Positions 43,841-52,154 of a stretch of DNA of 64,000 bases are shown here, piece after piece. Made by a program: the position numbers and the translations under genes. This DNA is from JADKAC01 sp964492065. Its GTDB lineage: Bacteria; Bacteroidota; Bacteroidia; Chitinophagales; BACL12. The stretch is from the NCBI GenBank assembly GCA_964492065.1, contig CAZBHH010000003.1:124001-188000 (forward strand), given 5' to 3'. Positions within the stretch are counted from its first letter, which is position 1. Each line of letters begins with the position of its first letter. Under the pieces are notes generated by a model. It worked only from the letters and a program-made list of their open reading frames with translations. It searched no databases and was not told the DNA's origin.

Positions 43841-45067
43841 CTATAAGTCTTTCGGGTAACAAAGATAGTATTTTACCACAGGATCGGTCAATGAAGCCAG
43901 GTTCACATTATCCGAAGCGTGCAATATATCGCGGACAACGCCATTGCGATATTTTATACCGATATTCTGCTCTTCCAACTGGTACGCTGCATTTGAAGTT
44001 GAATCATTGAAGACAAAATACTGTAAATCAAAAGGGTCTGAAATCTCATATTTCTGTTGTGCCTCCCGGGTAATCTTTGCTATGCGCTCCTTTGCGATAA
44101 TTTCGTTTTCCAGCTCAATGCGAAACAGACGCCGGTTGATAAGCGCTCCGCATAAAAAAGCCAGTACTTTGTCTGCCGAAAACTGCCACCTCTTTAATGC
44201 GACGTAAATGTCCGAATCGTCCAACAGCGCAAAATTGTCAATCAGAGTTGCGTTTTCCGCAAAATTTTGTTCCGTAAAATCCCCGTATAAAAACATATCC
44301 AGAGCCGGGGTGGTCGGCGTACTTTCGTAGTTTTTTGACAGGTATTTAGCCCGTTTCAACGCCTTGATAAGCATCTGCTCGGCACATATCACCGTTTTGT
44401 GCAAATATACCTGCCAGTACATGATACGGCGGGCAATGATAAACTTCTCAACCGAGTAGATACCCTTCTGTTCAATCACCAGGCTGTCGTCGGCAACATC
44501 CATCATTTCGATGAGGCGGTCGTAACCGATTACTCCTTCATGCACGCCGGTAAAATAGCTGTCGCGGATCAGGTAGTCCAGCCGGTCCACATCCAACTGG
44601 CTGGAAACCAATTGGTGTAAAAACTTTTTGTGATAGCTGCCGGTAAATATTTTTTGAGCCAGGCCGAGGCGGCCCTGAAATTGCACATTGAGTTTTTCAA
44701 AAAAGATATTTGAAAGCTGTTCGTGATTTACGGAGGAGACGATGGTATTTTCCAGGGCGTGGGAAAATGGCCCATGGCCGATATCGTGCAACAAAACGGC
44801 AATAGCTGCTGCTTCCGCTTCTGTTTCGGTGATTTCATTGCCCTTACTGCGCAAGACGTGCACCGCTTTCCCCAACAGGTGCATAGCGCCGATGGCGTGT
44901 TGGAACCGGGTGTGATTTGCCCCCGGATAAACCAGGTTGCTCAACCCCAGTTGTTGAATGCGGCGCAACCTCTGAAACCACGGATGTTCGATGATATCGT
45001 AAATAATCTCATGCGGAATGGTAATAAAGCCGTAAATTGGATCGTTAAGAATTTTTCTCTTATTCAA
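43841..45067 (-). CDS. HD-domain phosphohydrolase, dGTPase-like
   Basis: A 408-residue cytoplasmic protein. The metal-binding HD motifs are visible as HTRFQHAIG (52-60) and HDIGHGPFSHALE (94-106), and a distal VDRLDYLIRDS segment supplies the last Asp. This resembles YdhJ/YpgQ-type dGTP triphosphohydrolase-like proteins. The nucleotide substrate is not predictable. It is the first gene of the minus-strand lpx operon and is divergent from porX with 54 nt between the starts. Confidence 0.9.
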   Translation of the reverse strand: MNKRKILNDPIYGFITIPHEIIYDIIEHPWFQRLRRIQQLGLSNLVYPGANHTRFQHAIGAMHLLGKAVHVLRSKGNEITETEAEAAAIAVLLHDIGHGPFSHALENTIVSSVNHEQLSNIFFEKLNVQFQGRLGLAQKIFTGSYHKKFLHQLVSSQLDVDRLDYLIRDSYFTGVHEGVIGYDRLIEMMDVADDSLVIEQKGIYSVEKFIIARRIMYWQVYLHKTVICAEQMLIKALKRAKYLSKNYESTPTTPALDMFLYGDFTEQNFAENATLIDNFALLDDSDIYVALKRWQFSADKVLAFLCGALINRRLFRIELENEIIAKERIAKITREAQQKYEISDPFDLQYFVFNDSTSNAAYQLEEQNIGIKYRNGVVRDILHASDNVNLASLTDPVVKYYLCYPKDL

Positions 45068-45121
45068 ACCGGGAATTTTGATAATTTTCTTTTGCCACTG
45101 GCAGCAAAAATAAACCAGATA

Positions 45122-46675
45122 ATGAGTAATATAAAGATACTTTGGGCCGATGATGAAATCGAATTGCTAAAACCCCAGATCCTGTTCCTGGAAGAAAAAG
45201 GCTATGGCGTGCTTCCCGTCAGCAACGGGCAGGATGCAATAGACATGTGTAACGATCCGGATGTCAACCTCATCTTTCTCGACGAGATGATGCCGGGCAT
45301 ATCGGGATTGGAGACACTGCAGCAGATAAAACAAAAACGCCCTACGGTTCCGGTGGTGATGATCACCAAAAACGAAACCGAAAACCTGATGGAAGACGCC
45401 ATTGGCTCACAGATCAGCGATTACCTGATTAAGCCGGTAAAACCGCAACAGATTTTGCTCACCATAAAAAAGCTGACCGACAACAAACGTCTGGTTTCCG
45501 AGAAAACCGATTCTATTTACCAGAAGGAGTTTCAAAACATATTTTTTTCACTTCAGGAAAACCCGGATTTTCAACAGTGGTACGAGATATACAAAAAACT
45601 GTTGTATTGGGAGTTGCAATTAGATCAAAGCGGCGCATCGGGAATGAAAGATGTCTTCAACGCCCAAAAGACAGAGGCGAATGTGGAGTTTGGGAAATTC
45701 ATCGATAAAAAATACCTCGGTTGGATTTCGGGTAAGGAAAAAAACAAACCGGTGATGTCGCATACACTGTTTGACGAAAAAGTATTCCCCGCATTAAAAG
45801 AGGGCATTCCCACATTTTTTATTTTGATTGACAACCTGCGCCTCGACCAGTTTAAGACTATTGAGCCGCTGATCAGCGAATCGTTCCGGCTGGTGCAGGA
45901 GGATTATTTTTTCAGCATATTACCTACTGCGACACAATACAGCCGCAATGCAATTTTTGCAGGGCTGTTGCCCAGCGAAATCGAGAAGCGCATGCCCAAC
46001 ATGTGGTTAAACGACGATGAAGAAGGCAGTAAAAACATGTATGAAGAAGAATTTCTGAAAGACAATATCACCCGCAACCGCAAAAACCTGAAGTTCAGCT
46101 ATCGCAAAATACTGAATCACGCCGAAGGGAAAGATTTTGAAGAGAATATCCTGAACCTGATGCATAACGACCTGAATGTGGTGGTCTATAATTTTGTGGA
46201 TATGCTCTCGCATGCCCGCACCGAAATGGAAGTGCTCAAGGAACTGGCAAGCGACGAAACCGCTTACCGCTCCCTTACTCGCAGTTGGTTTGACCATTCG
46301 CCACTCTACGACGCCTTGCGGAAACTGGCGGGTAAAAAAGTACAGATCATCATCACTACCGATCACGGGACGATTCGTGTCAATACGCCCTCGAAGGTGA
46401 TTGCCGACCGCAATACCACAACCAACCTGCGGTATAAAAGCGGAAAGAATCTGCAATACAATAAAAAGGAAGTGATGGAAATAAAAAATCCCGCTGAGGC
46501 GGGATTACCGAAAATGTACCTGAGCAGTTCCTTCATTTTTGGCAAAGGCGATATTTTCCTTGCCTATCCCAATAACTACAATTACTACGTAAATTATTTT
46601 AAAAATACATTTCAACACGGCGGCATTTCACTGGAAGAAATGATCATTCCCTTTGCCGTTTACACGAATTATTAA
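45122..46675 (+). CDS. porX: PorX, response regulator with PglZ domain (T9SS regulator)
   Basis: A 517-residue cytoplasmic regulator. The receiver domain (1-120) has Asp10/Asp11, phosphoacceptor Asp54 in LIFLDEMMPG and Lys104 in LIKPVKP. A helical linker leads to a PglZ/alkaline phosphatase-like domain (about 225-510). There, FILIDNLRLDQF (Asp237), the PTATQYSR segment with Thr271, and ITTDHGT supply the expected metal ligands. PorX with the sensor PorY controls type IX secretion gene expression and hydrolyses cyclic oligonucleotide-type or diester substrates. ATG 45122 is chosen; the frame extends back to 44723, but that part lies antisense to the HD gene. Confidence 0.93.
   Translation: MSNIKILWADDEIELLKPQILFLEEKGYGVLPVSNGQDAIDMCNDPDVNLIFLDEMMPGISGLETLQQIKQKRPTVPVVMITKNETENLMEDAIGSQISDYLIKPVKPQQILLTIKKLTDNKRLVSEKTDSIYQKEFQNIFFSLQENPDFQQWYEIYKKLLYWELQLDQSGASGMKDVFNAQKTEANVEFGKFIDKKYLGWISGKEKNKPVMSHTLFDEKVFPALKEGIPTFFILIDNLRLDQFKTIEPLISESFRLVQEDYFFSILPTATQYSRNAIFAGLLPSEIEKRMPNMWLNDDEEGSKNMYEEEFLKDNITRNRKNLKFSYRKILNHAEGKDFEENILNLMHNDLNVVVYNFVDMLSHARTEMEVLKELASDETAYRSLTRSWFDHSPLYDALRKLAGKKVQIIITTDHGTIRVNTPSKVIADRNTTTNLRYKSGKNLQYNKKEVMEIKNPAEAGLPKMYLSSSFIFGKGDIFLAYPNNYNYYVNYFKNTFQHGGISLEEMIIPFAVYTNY
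46487..46506 (-). terminator. Terminator-like hairpin, minus strand, inside porX
   Basis: Arms AATCCCGC and GCGGGATT around TGAG. On the minus strand the stem is followed by six Ts and a T-rich tail, the form of an intrinsic terminator. It is entirely inside the porX coding sequence, on the opposite strand. No minus-strand gene ends here. Confidence 0.4.
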
Positions 46676-46682
46676 AGACTCG

Positions 46683-46713
46683 TTTGTCGCACCGCCGCTT
46701 TCAATTAGCTTTG
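46683..46713 (+). promoter_or_regulatory. Full -33/-7 Bacteroidota promoter of tsaE
   Basis: TTTG (46683-46686), a 19-nt spacer and TAGCTTTG (46706-46713), an exact fit to the TTTG-N19-TAnnTTTG model. The ATG at 46718 follows after four nt, so the transcript may have essentially no 5' leader. Confidence 0.75.
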
Positions 46714-46717
46714 TTCA

Positions 46718-47137
46718 ATGCAATACAAATGGCTATCGGAAAATGCGGAGGCGACAGCGTCCATCGCCGCAGAAATAATTGCCGTTGCCGGGCACAACAA
46801 AAAATTTACGGTTACCGGTGTTATGGGAGCCGGTAAAACGACATTGATAGCGGCAATTTGCCGGGCACTTCAAATCACCGACCCGGTCAACAGCCCCACA
46901 TTTGCCATCGTGCATACCTATGGTACGGACACGCCCGTGTTTCACTTCGACCTGTACCGGGTACGGAACAACCACGAGTTGGAAGACCTGGGGTTCGAGG
47001 ACTACCTCCATGCGGATTCCTATATATTCATCGAGTGGCCTGAAATGGTAATGGAATACCTGAAACAAAGCGGTTTTAAAAATATAGATATCCAATTGAC
47101 CCCTGAAAACAAAAGAATGATTAATTTAGAGATATGA
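46718..47137 (+). CDS. tsaE: tRNA threonylcarbamoyladenosine ATPase TsaE
   Basis: A 139-residue cytoplasmic P-loop protein needed with TsaB and TsaD for t6A37 tRNA modification. Walker A GVMGAGKTT is at 34-42. Family motifs follow: SPTFAIVHTY, FHFDLYRV and a distal FIEWPEMV. The length is normal (E. coli 153). It is preceded by the full promoter above and overlaps the alanine dehydrogenase gene by 4 nt. Confidence 0.95.
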   Translation: MQYKWLSENAEATASIAAEIIAVAGHNKKFTVTGVMGAGKTTLIAAICRALQITDPVNSPTFAIVHTYGTDTPVFHFDLYRVRNNHELEDLGFEDYLHADSYIFIEWPEMVMEYLKQSGFKNIDIQLTPENKRMINLEI

Positions 47138-48363
47138 GCGATACACCACACAAATCGATAGCTTCGGAACTCGCCTCGCAGGCGGGCATCCAGGTGATGG
47201 AACAACGGCTGGAGCAAACCCGCAAGAAACAATCTCTATTTATCGGTATTCCAAAAGAAAATGCATTTTACGAAAACCGGGTACCACTTTCACCCGAAAG
47301 CGTGGAGATGCTGACAAATAACGGCATGCATATCCTGATCGAGAGCCGGGCGGGAGAAGCGAGCCGGTTCAGCGATAAGGACTTCAGCGAAGCGGGCGCA
47401 CGCATCGTGTACGACAAAAAAGAAGTGTACAAAGCCGACATCCTGTTGAAAGTAGCCCCTCCCACCCTGGCAGATATGGATTTGTTTCAGATGAATCAGA
47501 TTGTGATTACGCCGCTGCATTTGCCAACTATTAAAAAGGAAATCATCAATACCCTCGTAAACAAAAAAGTTACCGCATTTGCATTTGAATATTTAAAAGA
47601 CGAATCCAACACCTACGCATTTGTGCGCTGCATGAGTGAAATTGCCGGCAGCTCTTCTATACTTATCGCATCGGAATTGCTTGCGGATAATACCCATGGC
47701 CGCGGAAATCTTTTGGGGGGGCTTTCGGGAATTCCACCGACACAAATTTTAATTTTAGGCGCCGGCGTGGTGGGCGAATTTGCCGCCCGTGCTGCGCTGG
47801 GTCTGGGTGCATCCATCAAAATTTTCGATTACAATGTGTATAAACTCAGCCGTCTGCAGAACAATATCGGTTCGAGGATTTATACTTCTACCATTAATCC
47901 GAAAACGCTGTTGAAAGACATTCGCACTACCGATGTCGTAGTCGGCGCAATCCACAGCGAAACGGGAAGGACACCGGTAATCGTCACCGAAAGCATGGTG
48001 ATGGAAATGAAACCGGGCAGTGTAATTATCGATGTGAGTATTGACCAGGGCGGATGTATAGAAACCAGCGAAGTAACCACCCATGCCAAGCCCACATTTA
48101 TTAAACACGATGTCATCCACTATTGCGTACCCAATATCCCGTCGCGAGTACCACGCACCGCCTCCTATGCCATCAGCAATATAGTAGCCGGCACATTAAT
48201 GAAATTCCACGAGTTTGGCGGCATGGAAAATTTAATTCAAATGAATGCGGGTATCCGTCATGGTGTGTATATCTATAAAGGCCATATGACCAACGCCTAT
48301 CTCGCCAACCGGTTTGATTTGAAGTACACCGATATCAATTTATTATTGACCAGTAACCATTGA
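47134..48363 (+). CDS. ald: Alanine dehydrogenase
   Basis: A 409-residue cytoplasmic NAD enzyme interconverting alanine with pyruvate and ammonia. After an N-terminal extension of about 33 residues comes IGIPKENAFYENRVPLSPE, the usual family start. Later are the NAD-binding ILGAGVVGEFAARAAL and the NIPSRVPRTASYA segment. The extension is common in Bacteroidota copies and its purpose is not known. It is translationally coupled to tsaE. Confidence 0.92.
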   Translation: MSDTPHKSIASELASQAGIQVMEQRLEQTRKKQSLFIGIPKENAFYENRVPLSPESVEMLTNNGMHILIESRAGEASRFSDKDFSEAGARIVYDKKEVYKADILLKVAPPTLADMDLFQMNQIVITPLHLPTIKKEIINTLVNKKVTAFAFEYLKDESNTYAFVRCMSEIAGSSSILIASELLADNTHGRGNLLGGLSGIPPTQILILGAGVVGEFAARAALGLGASIKIFDYNVYKLSRLQNNIGSRIYTSTINPKTLLKDIRTTDVVVGAIHSETGRTPVIVTESMVMEMKPGSVIIDVSIDQGGCIETSEVTTHAKPTFIKHDVIHYCVPNIPSRVPRTASYAISNIVAGTLMKFHEFGGMENLIQMNAGIRHGVYIYKGHMTNAYLANRFDLKYTDINLLLTSNH

Positions 48364-48686
48364 TTAAGTAAAAAGGAATCGCATCAAACATACATCTCGA
48401 ATTATAGAAACTTACAATCCATATAAGCTTCGGTAATTTTATTTTCATTTTTGTTTACGTGTTGTGCGATCACAAACGCTGTGCATGTTCCATGAGGGAA
48501 GGTTTTCCGCCTCCTGCAAAACACGCTCGGCTCTCACCTGTCTTAAATAAAACGCAATCCTTATTACTTGAAGTCACGGGTTTCGTTTCGCCTCTGCGCC
48601 AAGCCGGTTAACAGATGCATGCAGTTGCTGGATATTTAGGATTATACAACGTTAAATAGGACAGAGATATTTATTTTTGACGATTA
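48364..48686. other. 323-nt gene-free stretch with a compact GC-richer block
   Basis: Most of this gap is AT-rich, but about 48461-48610 is GC-richer. It holds two small dyads: TTGTG-CGAT-CACAA at 48462-48475, and GAGG/CCTC arms around 48494-48513. On the minus strand an open frame of about 44 codons crosses the block with no ATG except near its end (it includes SNKDCVLFKTGESR). Lack of a start and of promoter motifs speaks against a protein; a structured RNA or dispersed repeat is possible. The CapA promoter lies at the right end. Confidence 0.4.
48672..48679 (+). promoter_or_regulatory. Bacteroidota -7 promoter element of the CapA-like gene
   Basis: TATTTTTG, a full match to TAnnTTTG, 7 nt before the ATG at 48687. 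No clear -33 TTTG is found at the usual distance. Confidence 0.5.
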
Positions 48687-49868
48687 ATGATTCAAGTGAA
48701 ACTCTTAATAGTCTCTATTACATTCTGCCTGGTGTTGGGCGATTATGTATTGCACACACGGGATTTGCAGCGGGACATGGCGTCGCAACCACTGCATGCC
48801 GAAGCGCAAACCGGCGATAGCATTCGCACCTTTGTGATTGCTGCGGTAGGTGATTTAATGTGTCATGGTTCGCAGTTCCGCAATGTGGCTCTGGCAGATG
48901 GCTCGTACGATTTCCAGCCCTGTTTTGAATTTATCAAACCCTATATTGCAGGTGCGGATTTTGCCGTAGGTAATTTGGAGACTACCTTTGCCGGCGACGG
49001 CATTCCCTATAGCGGCTTCCCTTTATTCAATACACCCGATGCTTTTGCAACTGCATTAAAAACCGCGGGTTTTGATTTTGTAACTACCGGCAACAACCAT
49101 TCTAACGATATGGGAACAAACGGAATCTTGCGCACGATAGATGTACTCGACAGTGTGGGCTTATTGCATACCGGCACTTTCAAGTCGCAAGCCGAACGGG
49201 ATTCTGTACAGGTTATCCAAATCGCCGGAACTGATGTCGCCATTTTAAACTACACCTACTCCACCAATGGCATAGACCTGCCGCCGGATAAATCGTATTT
49301 GGTGAACAGTATTGACTCGGCAACCATAGTAAACGATATTCAACAGGCAAAAGACCGGCAGGCGGAACTCGTCATTGTATATTACCACTACGGCGAAGAA
49401 TACCGGCGCATGCCTTCCGACTATCAAAAGAAATATAACCGCATAGCGATAAACGCCGGCGCCGATATTATTTTGGGCAGTCACCCACATGTGATAGAAC
49501 CCGCCGCATTTTTTCCAACGGTCAACGCCTCTATCGATACGGGATTTGTCATTTACAGTATGGGCAATTTCATTTCCAATCAAAGAGACCCGTTTACCTA
49601 CGAAGGGGTCATCATCAACCTGCACTTCGAAAAGAACCTGCGCACAAACAAACTGAAATTGCAAACAGTGGATTATGTCCCGACCTGGGTGTACCGCGGA
49701 ACCAACCCCGAAAAAAAACTGCACGTCGTATTTCCCGCAACCGACACCATTCAACCCCAAGCGGATTACCTGAAGCTCAAAGACAAACTGGAAATACTGC
49801 AGGCAAAAAAAAATACGGCGGCAATTTTAAACACCTATACCGACAGGCTGCAACCGGTTGAAAAATAA
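48687..49868 (+). CDS. CapA-like metallophosphatase-fold protein, exported
   Basis: A 393-residue protein with an N-terminal hydrophobic segment (about 4-20) and a CapA/PGA_cap domain. Motifs: AAVGDLMCHG (52-61), VGNLETTFAG, TGNNHSND, YYHYGEEYRRMPS, ILGSHPHV and YSMGNFISNQ. These are the calcineurin-like metal-binding landmarks of CapA proteins first found in poly-gamma-glutamate synthesis. No capB or capC gene is here. A cell-wall or surface polysaccharide role is likely but unproven. Confidence 0.88.
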   Translation: MIQVKLLIVSITFCLVLGDYVLHTRDLQRDMASQPLHAEAQTGDSIRTFVIAAVGDLMCHGSQFRNVALADGSYDFQPCFEFIKPYIAGADFAVGNLETTFAGDGIPYSGFPLFNTPDAFATALKTAGFDFVTTGNNHSNDMGTNGILRTIDVLDSVGLLHTGTFKSQAERDSVQVIQIAGTDVAILNYTYSTNGIDLPPDKSYLVNSIDSATIVNDIQQAKDRQAELVIVYYHYGEEYRRMPSDYQKKYNRIAINAGADIILGSHPHVIEPAAFFPTVNASIDTGFVIYSMGNFISNQRDPFTYEGVIINLHFEKNLRTNKLKLQTVDYVPTWVYRGTNPEKKLHVVFPATDTIQPQADYLKLKDKLEILQAKKNTAAILNTYTDRLQPVEK

Positions 49869-49898
49869 TTCTGGCATTGAATTCGTTGAAGGGGAAAT

Positions 49899-50459
49899 AT
49901 GCAAACTCGTTTATTATTCATCGGTTTATTGTGTATTGCAGCGCTGCATAGCCGGGCGCAAATCGGCCTGTTTAAAAAGAGCGAGGCTTCGGATACGCAG
50001 TACCACGTCAACCTGGACACCGTAAATATCGAAGCGAGGTCATTGCGGAATTACAATTTCAATCGCTATGCCTATATCGTGGCGAAGATGTATCCCATTG
50101 CCGATACGGCGATAACGCTGATGCACCAGGTGGAGGCAACAACGGCGGACATGAAAAAAAGAGAGAAAAAAAAATACCGCCGGCAACTGGAAAAGGAATT
50201 AAAGGAACAATTTGAAGACCGCTTAAAAAATCTGTCACGCACGGAAGGCACCGTCCTGATTAAAATAATTGAGAGAAACACAGGCCGCACCATGTACGAC
50301 ATTTTGGATTCAATGAAAAACCGGGGTACGGCGATGTGGTGGCAGGGATTGGGCAAGTTGTACGGTTACAATTTAAAAGAGGGCTACGACCCCGCGGCCA
50401 ACCCGATGCTGGAAATTATCATACACGAATACGAGGTAAAGAGGCAGATTGTAAAATAA
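49899..50459 (+). CDS. DUF4294 exported protein
   Basis: A 186-residue protein with a signal peptide (about 1-20, ending HSRA). The body is highly charged with a Lys/Arg/Glu-rich helical section (about 85-115) and then the conserved LSRTEGTVLIKIIERNTG and WWQGLGKLYGYNL segments that define DUF4294. The family is restricted to Bacteroidota and has no assigned role. It follows the CapA-like gene after 30 nt and ends just before a strong terminator. Confidence 0.85.
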   Translation: MQTRLLFIGLLCIAALHSRAQIGLFKKSEASDTQYHVNLDTVNIEARSLRNYNFNRYAYIVAKMYPIADTAITLMHQVEATTADMKKREKKKYRRQLEKELKEQFEDRLKNLSRTEGTVLIKIIERNTGRTMYDILDSMKNRGTAMWWQGLGKLYGYNLKEGYDPAANPMLEIIIHEYEVKRQIVK

Positions 50460-50460
50460 A

Positions 50461-50484
50461 AAAAGTATCGTCGCCGATACTTTT
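50461..50484. terminator. Bidirectional intrinsic terminator
   Basis: Ten-base arms AAAAGTATCG and CGATACTTTT around TCGC. It lies between the converging DUF4294 and secG genes; the A-rich and T-rich arm ends let it work in both directions. Confidence 0.85.
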
Positions 50485-50505
50485 ATTATAATTTTCACAT
50501 GCGCA

Positions 50506-50880
50506 TTATTCGGTAGGCAACGGTTCCTGGGTCTCCTTGTCCGGGGTGGTATTAACCGGTTCGGTTCCCAAACTACCCGCGGTGTCGGAAGCGGGCGCCT
50601 GGAACATAGGCTGCTCGGCCTGGGGAGTCAGCACATTGTTCTGCACGGAGGAAGAACCCGGCGTGAACGCCGCAGTACCCAGGCTCAGCACGATAACGGC
50701 AATTGCCAGCCCCCAGGTAATTTTCTCCACATCATCGGAGGTGCGCTTATAGCCGAACATCTGTGTAGCGGCGCCGCCGAAAGTGCCACTCAGCCCACCG
50801 CCTTTGGGGTTTTGAATCAACACTACCAGCGACAGAATCACACAAATGATGAGTATTAAAATCAGGATAAACGTAAACAT
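50506..50880 (-). CDS. secG: Preprotein translocase subunit SecG
   Basis: A 124-residue inner-membrane protein with two helices (about 3-23 and 56-73) around the family loop (VLIQNPKGGGLSGTFGG). SecG assists SecYEG in export. The C-terminal tail (about 80-124) is Pro/Thr/Glu-rich and longer than in E. coli, as usual for Bacteroidota. Last gene of the miaB operon, 3 nt after the gene of unknown function. Confidence 0.93.
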   Translation of the reverse strand: MFTFILILILIICVILSLVVLIQNPKGGGLSGTFGGAATQMFGYKRTSDDVEKITWGLAIAVIVLSLGTAAFTPGSSSVQNNVLTPQAEQPMFQAPASDTAGSLGTEPVNTTPDKETQEPLPTE

Positions 50881-50883
50881 ATA

Positions 50884-51645
50884 TCAGCTCTTTCTGAGTT
50901 CTTCAATTTTGGCTGCAAAGTAACTCTTTTTTTCCGGGTATTTCAAACACAGCTTTTCATATACTTCGATTGCCTTTTTGGTATTTCCCTGAATTGCCAG
51001 CACGAGAGCGAATGTCTCGGTAATGATATTGTTGTCCATGGCAATGCTTTTGGCAGCCATCTGCCTGGCATCTGCTTCATTAAATATGTGGTTTTCCGCC
51101 CCTTCGCCATCCACATCGATTTGAATGGGGCGGTTTCTTTCCCCGGGCTCCACAGTACGCACATTGTAAGTGCCGGTAATGGCGGTCACCCATCCCGAAA
51201 AGGTATGCATTTCGGTTCGGGTATCGCTATCCGTTTCTTCCGGCCGCACCGCAATGACTTCCTCATCCATCCCGGATAGGGCGCCCATCAACTCCATTTC
51301 ATAAGGGATGGTCTCGAATATCGGCGTCTCCTGTTTCTCTTCAGGCGGCAACTGTTCTGTCCGGGTATCTCCGCTCCCGGCTATCGCGGTTTCTGCCGCC
51401 GGCGCAGTCAACGGAGTCCTCTCAATAAACTGGAACAGGCGCTCCCGGTCGTATGTATGTATTGCCGCCAATGCCAGCGCATTTTCAAACCCGGGATCCG
51501 AATCGCAGTGCATTTTTTTGGCATACAACACATGCGACAAAGTGAAATAGGCGTACCGGTGTGCAAATGCCTCTAACTCCTCCACAGAAATATCCGCCAG
51601 GACATTGACATTGTTCAGTAATCTATTAAATGTTTCCTTCTGCAT
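50884..51645 (-). CDS. Conserved protein of unknown function (miaB-secG operon)
   Basis: A 253-residue soluble protein. Its N-terminal part is helical (LLNNVNVLADISVEELEAF, ALALAAIHTYDRERLFQF). The middle is acidic and of low complexity (about 85-150). The C-terminal part resembles one TPR unit (GNTKKAIEVYEKLCLKYPE). A GTG at 51651 overlapping the lptE stop is an alternative start; ATG 51645 lies 2 nt after that stop. Its position between lptE and secG hints at an envelope-assembly link, which is context only. Confidence 0.7.
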   Translation of the reverse strand: MQKETFNRLLNNVNVLADISVEELEAFAHRYAYFTLSHVLYAKKMHCDSDPGFENALALAAIHTYDRERLFQFIERTPLTAPAAETAIAGSGDTRTEQLPPEEKQETPIFETIPYEMELMGALSGMDEEVIAVRPEETDSDTRTEMHTFSGWVTAITGTYNVRTVEPGERNRPIQIDVDGEGAENHIFNEADARQMAAKSIAMDNNIITETFALVLAIQGNTKKAIEVYEKLCLKYPEKKSYFAAKIEELRKS

Positions 51646-51647
51646 AA

Positions 51648-52154
51648 TCACCAGTCTGAAGCCGTTTTCAAATATATATCATCTGCCAGTTGCAGGGAAA
51701 TCTTTTGAATCAATTCATTTTCCACGGCGCTCAGCGATTGGGTGCTCGGATAATCCTCGAACCGCGAGAATGTCTGGCTCCAGTTCTCCTTTTCGTTTTT
51801 GTGGTTTACGAAATCCACTTTCACGCCGATTGTCAAGCGGTTCAATGCCGTCGTCTCATTACCCGTTGGCGCAATGGGCGTACTGGCATACTGCGTAATG
51901 GCGCCGCTGAACTCCCAATCGCCGCCGTTGTCCTTTAGATACAACCTGGTCTCCGAAGTGAATTTATCTTTCAGTGTTTCGGTAAAGGTCTGGCTGAGCG
52001 AGGTGGCCACAAAATTCGACTGGTTGGCGAAGTAATTTACAGTGACGGTCTGAATCTGGGGATCAATACGGTTGCCCTGAAAGGTATAACAACCCGAAAG
52101 CGGCACTGCGATGCCTAACCCTATTGCGAGCCAAAGTCTTACAATTACCTTCAT
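51648..52154 (-). CDS. lptE: LPS assembly lipoprotein LptE
   Basis: A 168-residue outer-membrane lipoprotein with lipobox LSGC (Cys22). The start of the mature protein (YTFQGNRI) and the following segment with VNYFANQSN are typical of Bacteroidota LptE, the plug partner of LptD in LPS export. It overlaps the sigma54 activator gene by 4 nt. The LPS role fits the lipid A operon elsewhere in the window. Confidence 0.88.
   Translation of the reverse strand: MKVIVRLWLAIGLGIAVPLSGCYTFQGNRIDPQIQTVTVNYFANQSNFVATSLSQTFTETLKDKFTSETRLYLKDNGGDWEFSGAITQYASTPIAPTGNETTALNRLTIGVKVDFVNHKNEKENWSQTFSRFEDYPSTQSLSAVENELIQKISLQLADDIYLKTASDW

Noticed and set aside
44723..45121. Upstream extension of the porX frame
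   Set aside because: It lies antisense to the HD-domain gene and has no response-regulator similarity; the receiver domain starts exactly at the ATG at 45122.
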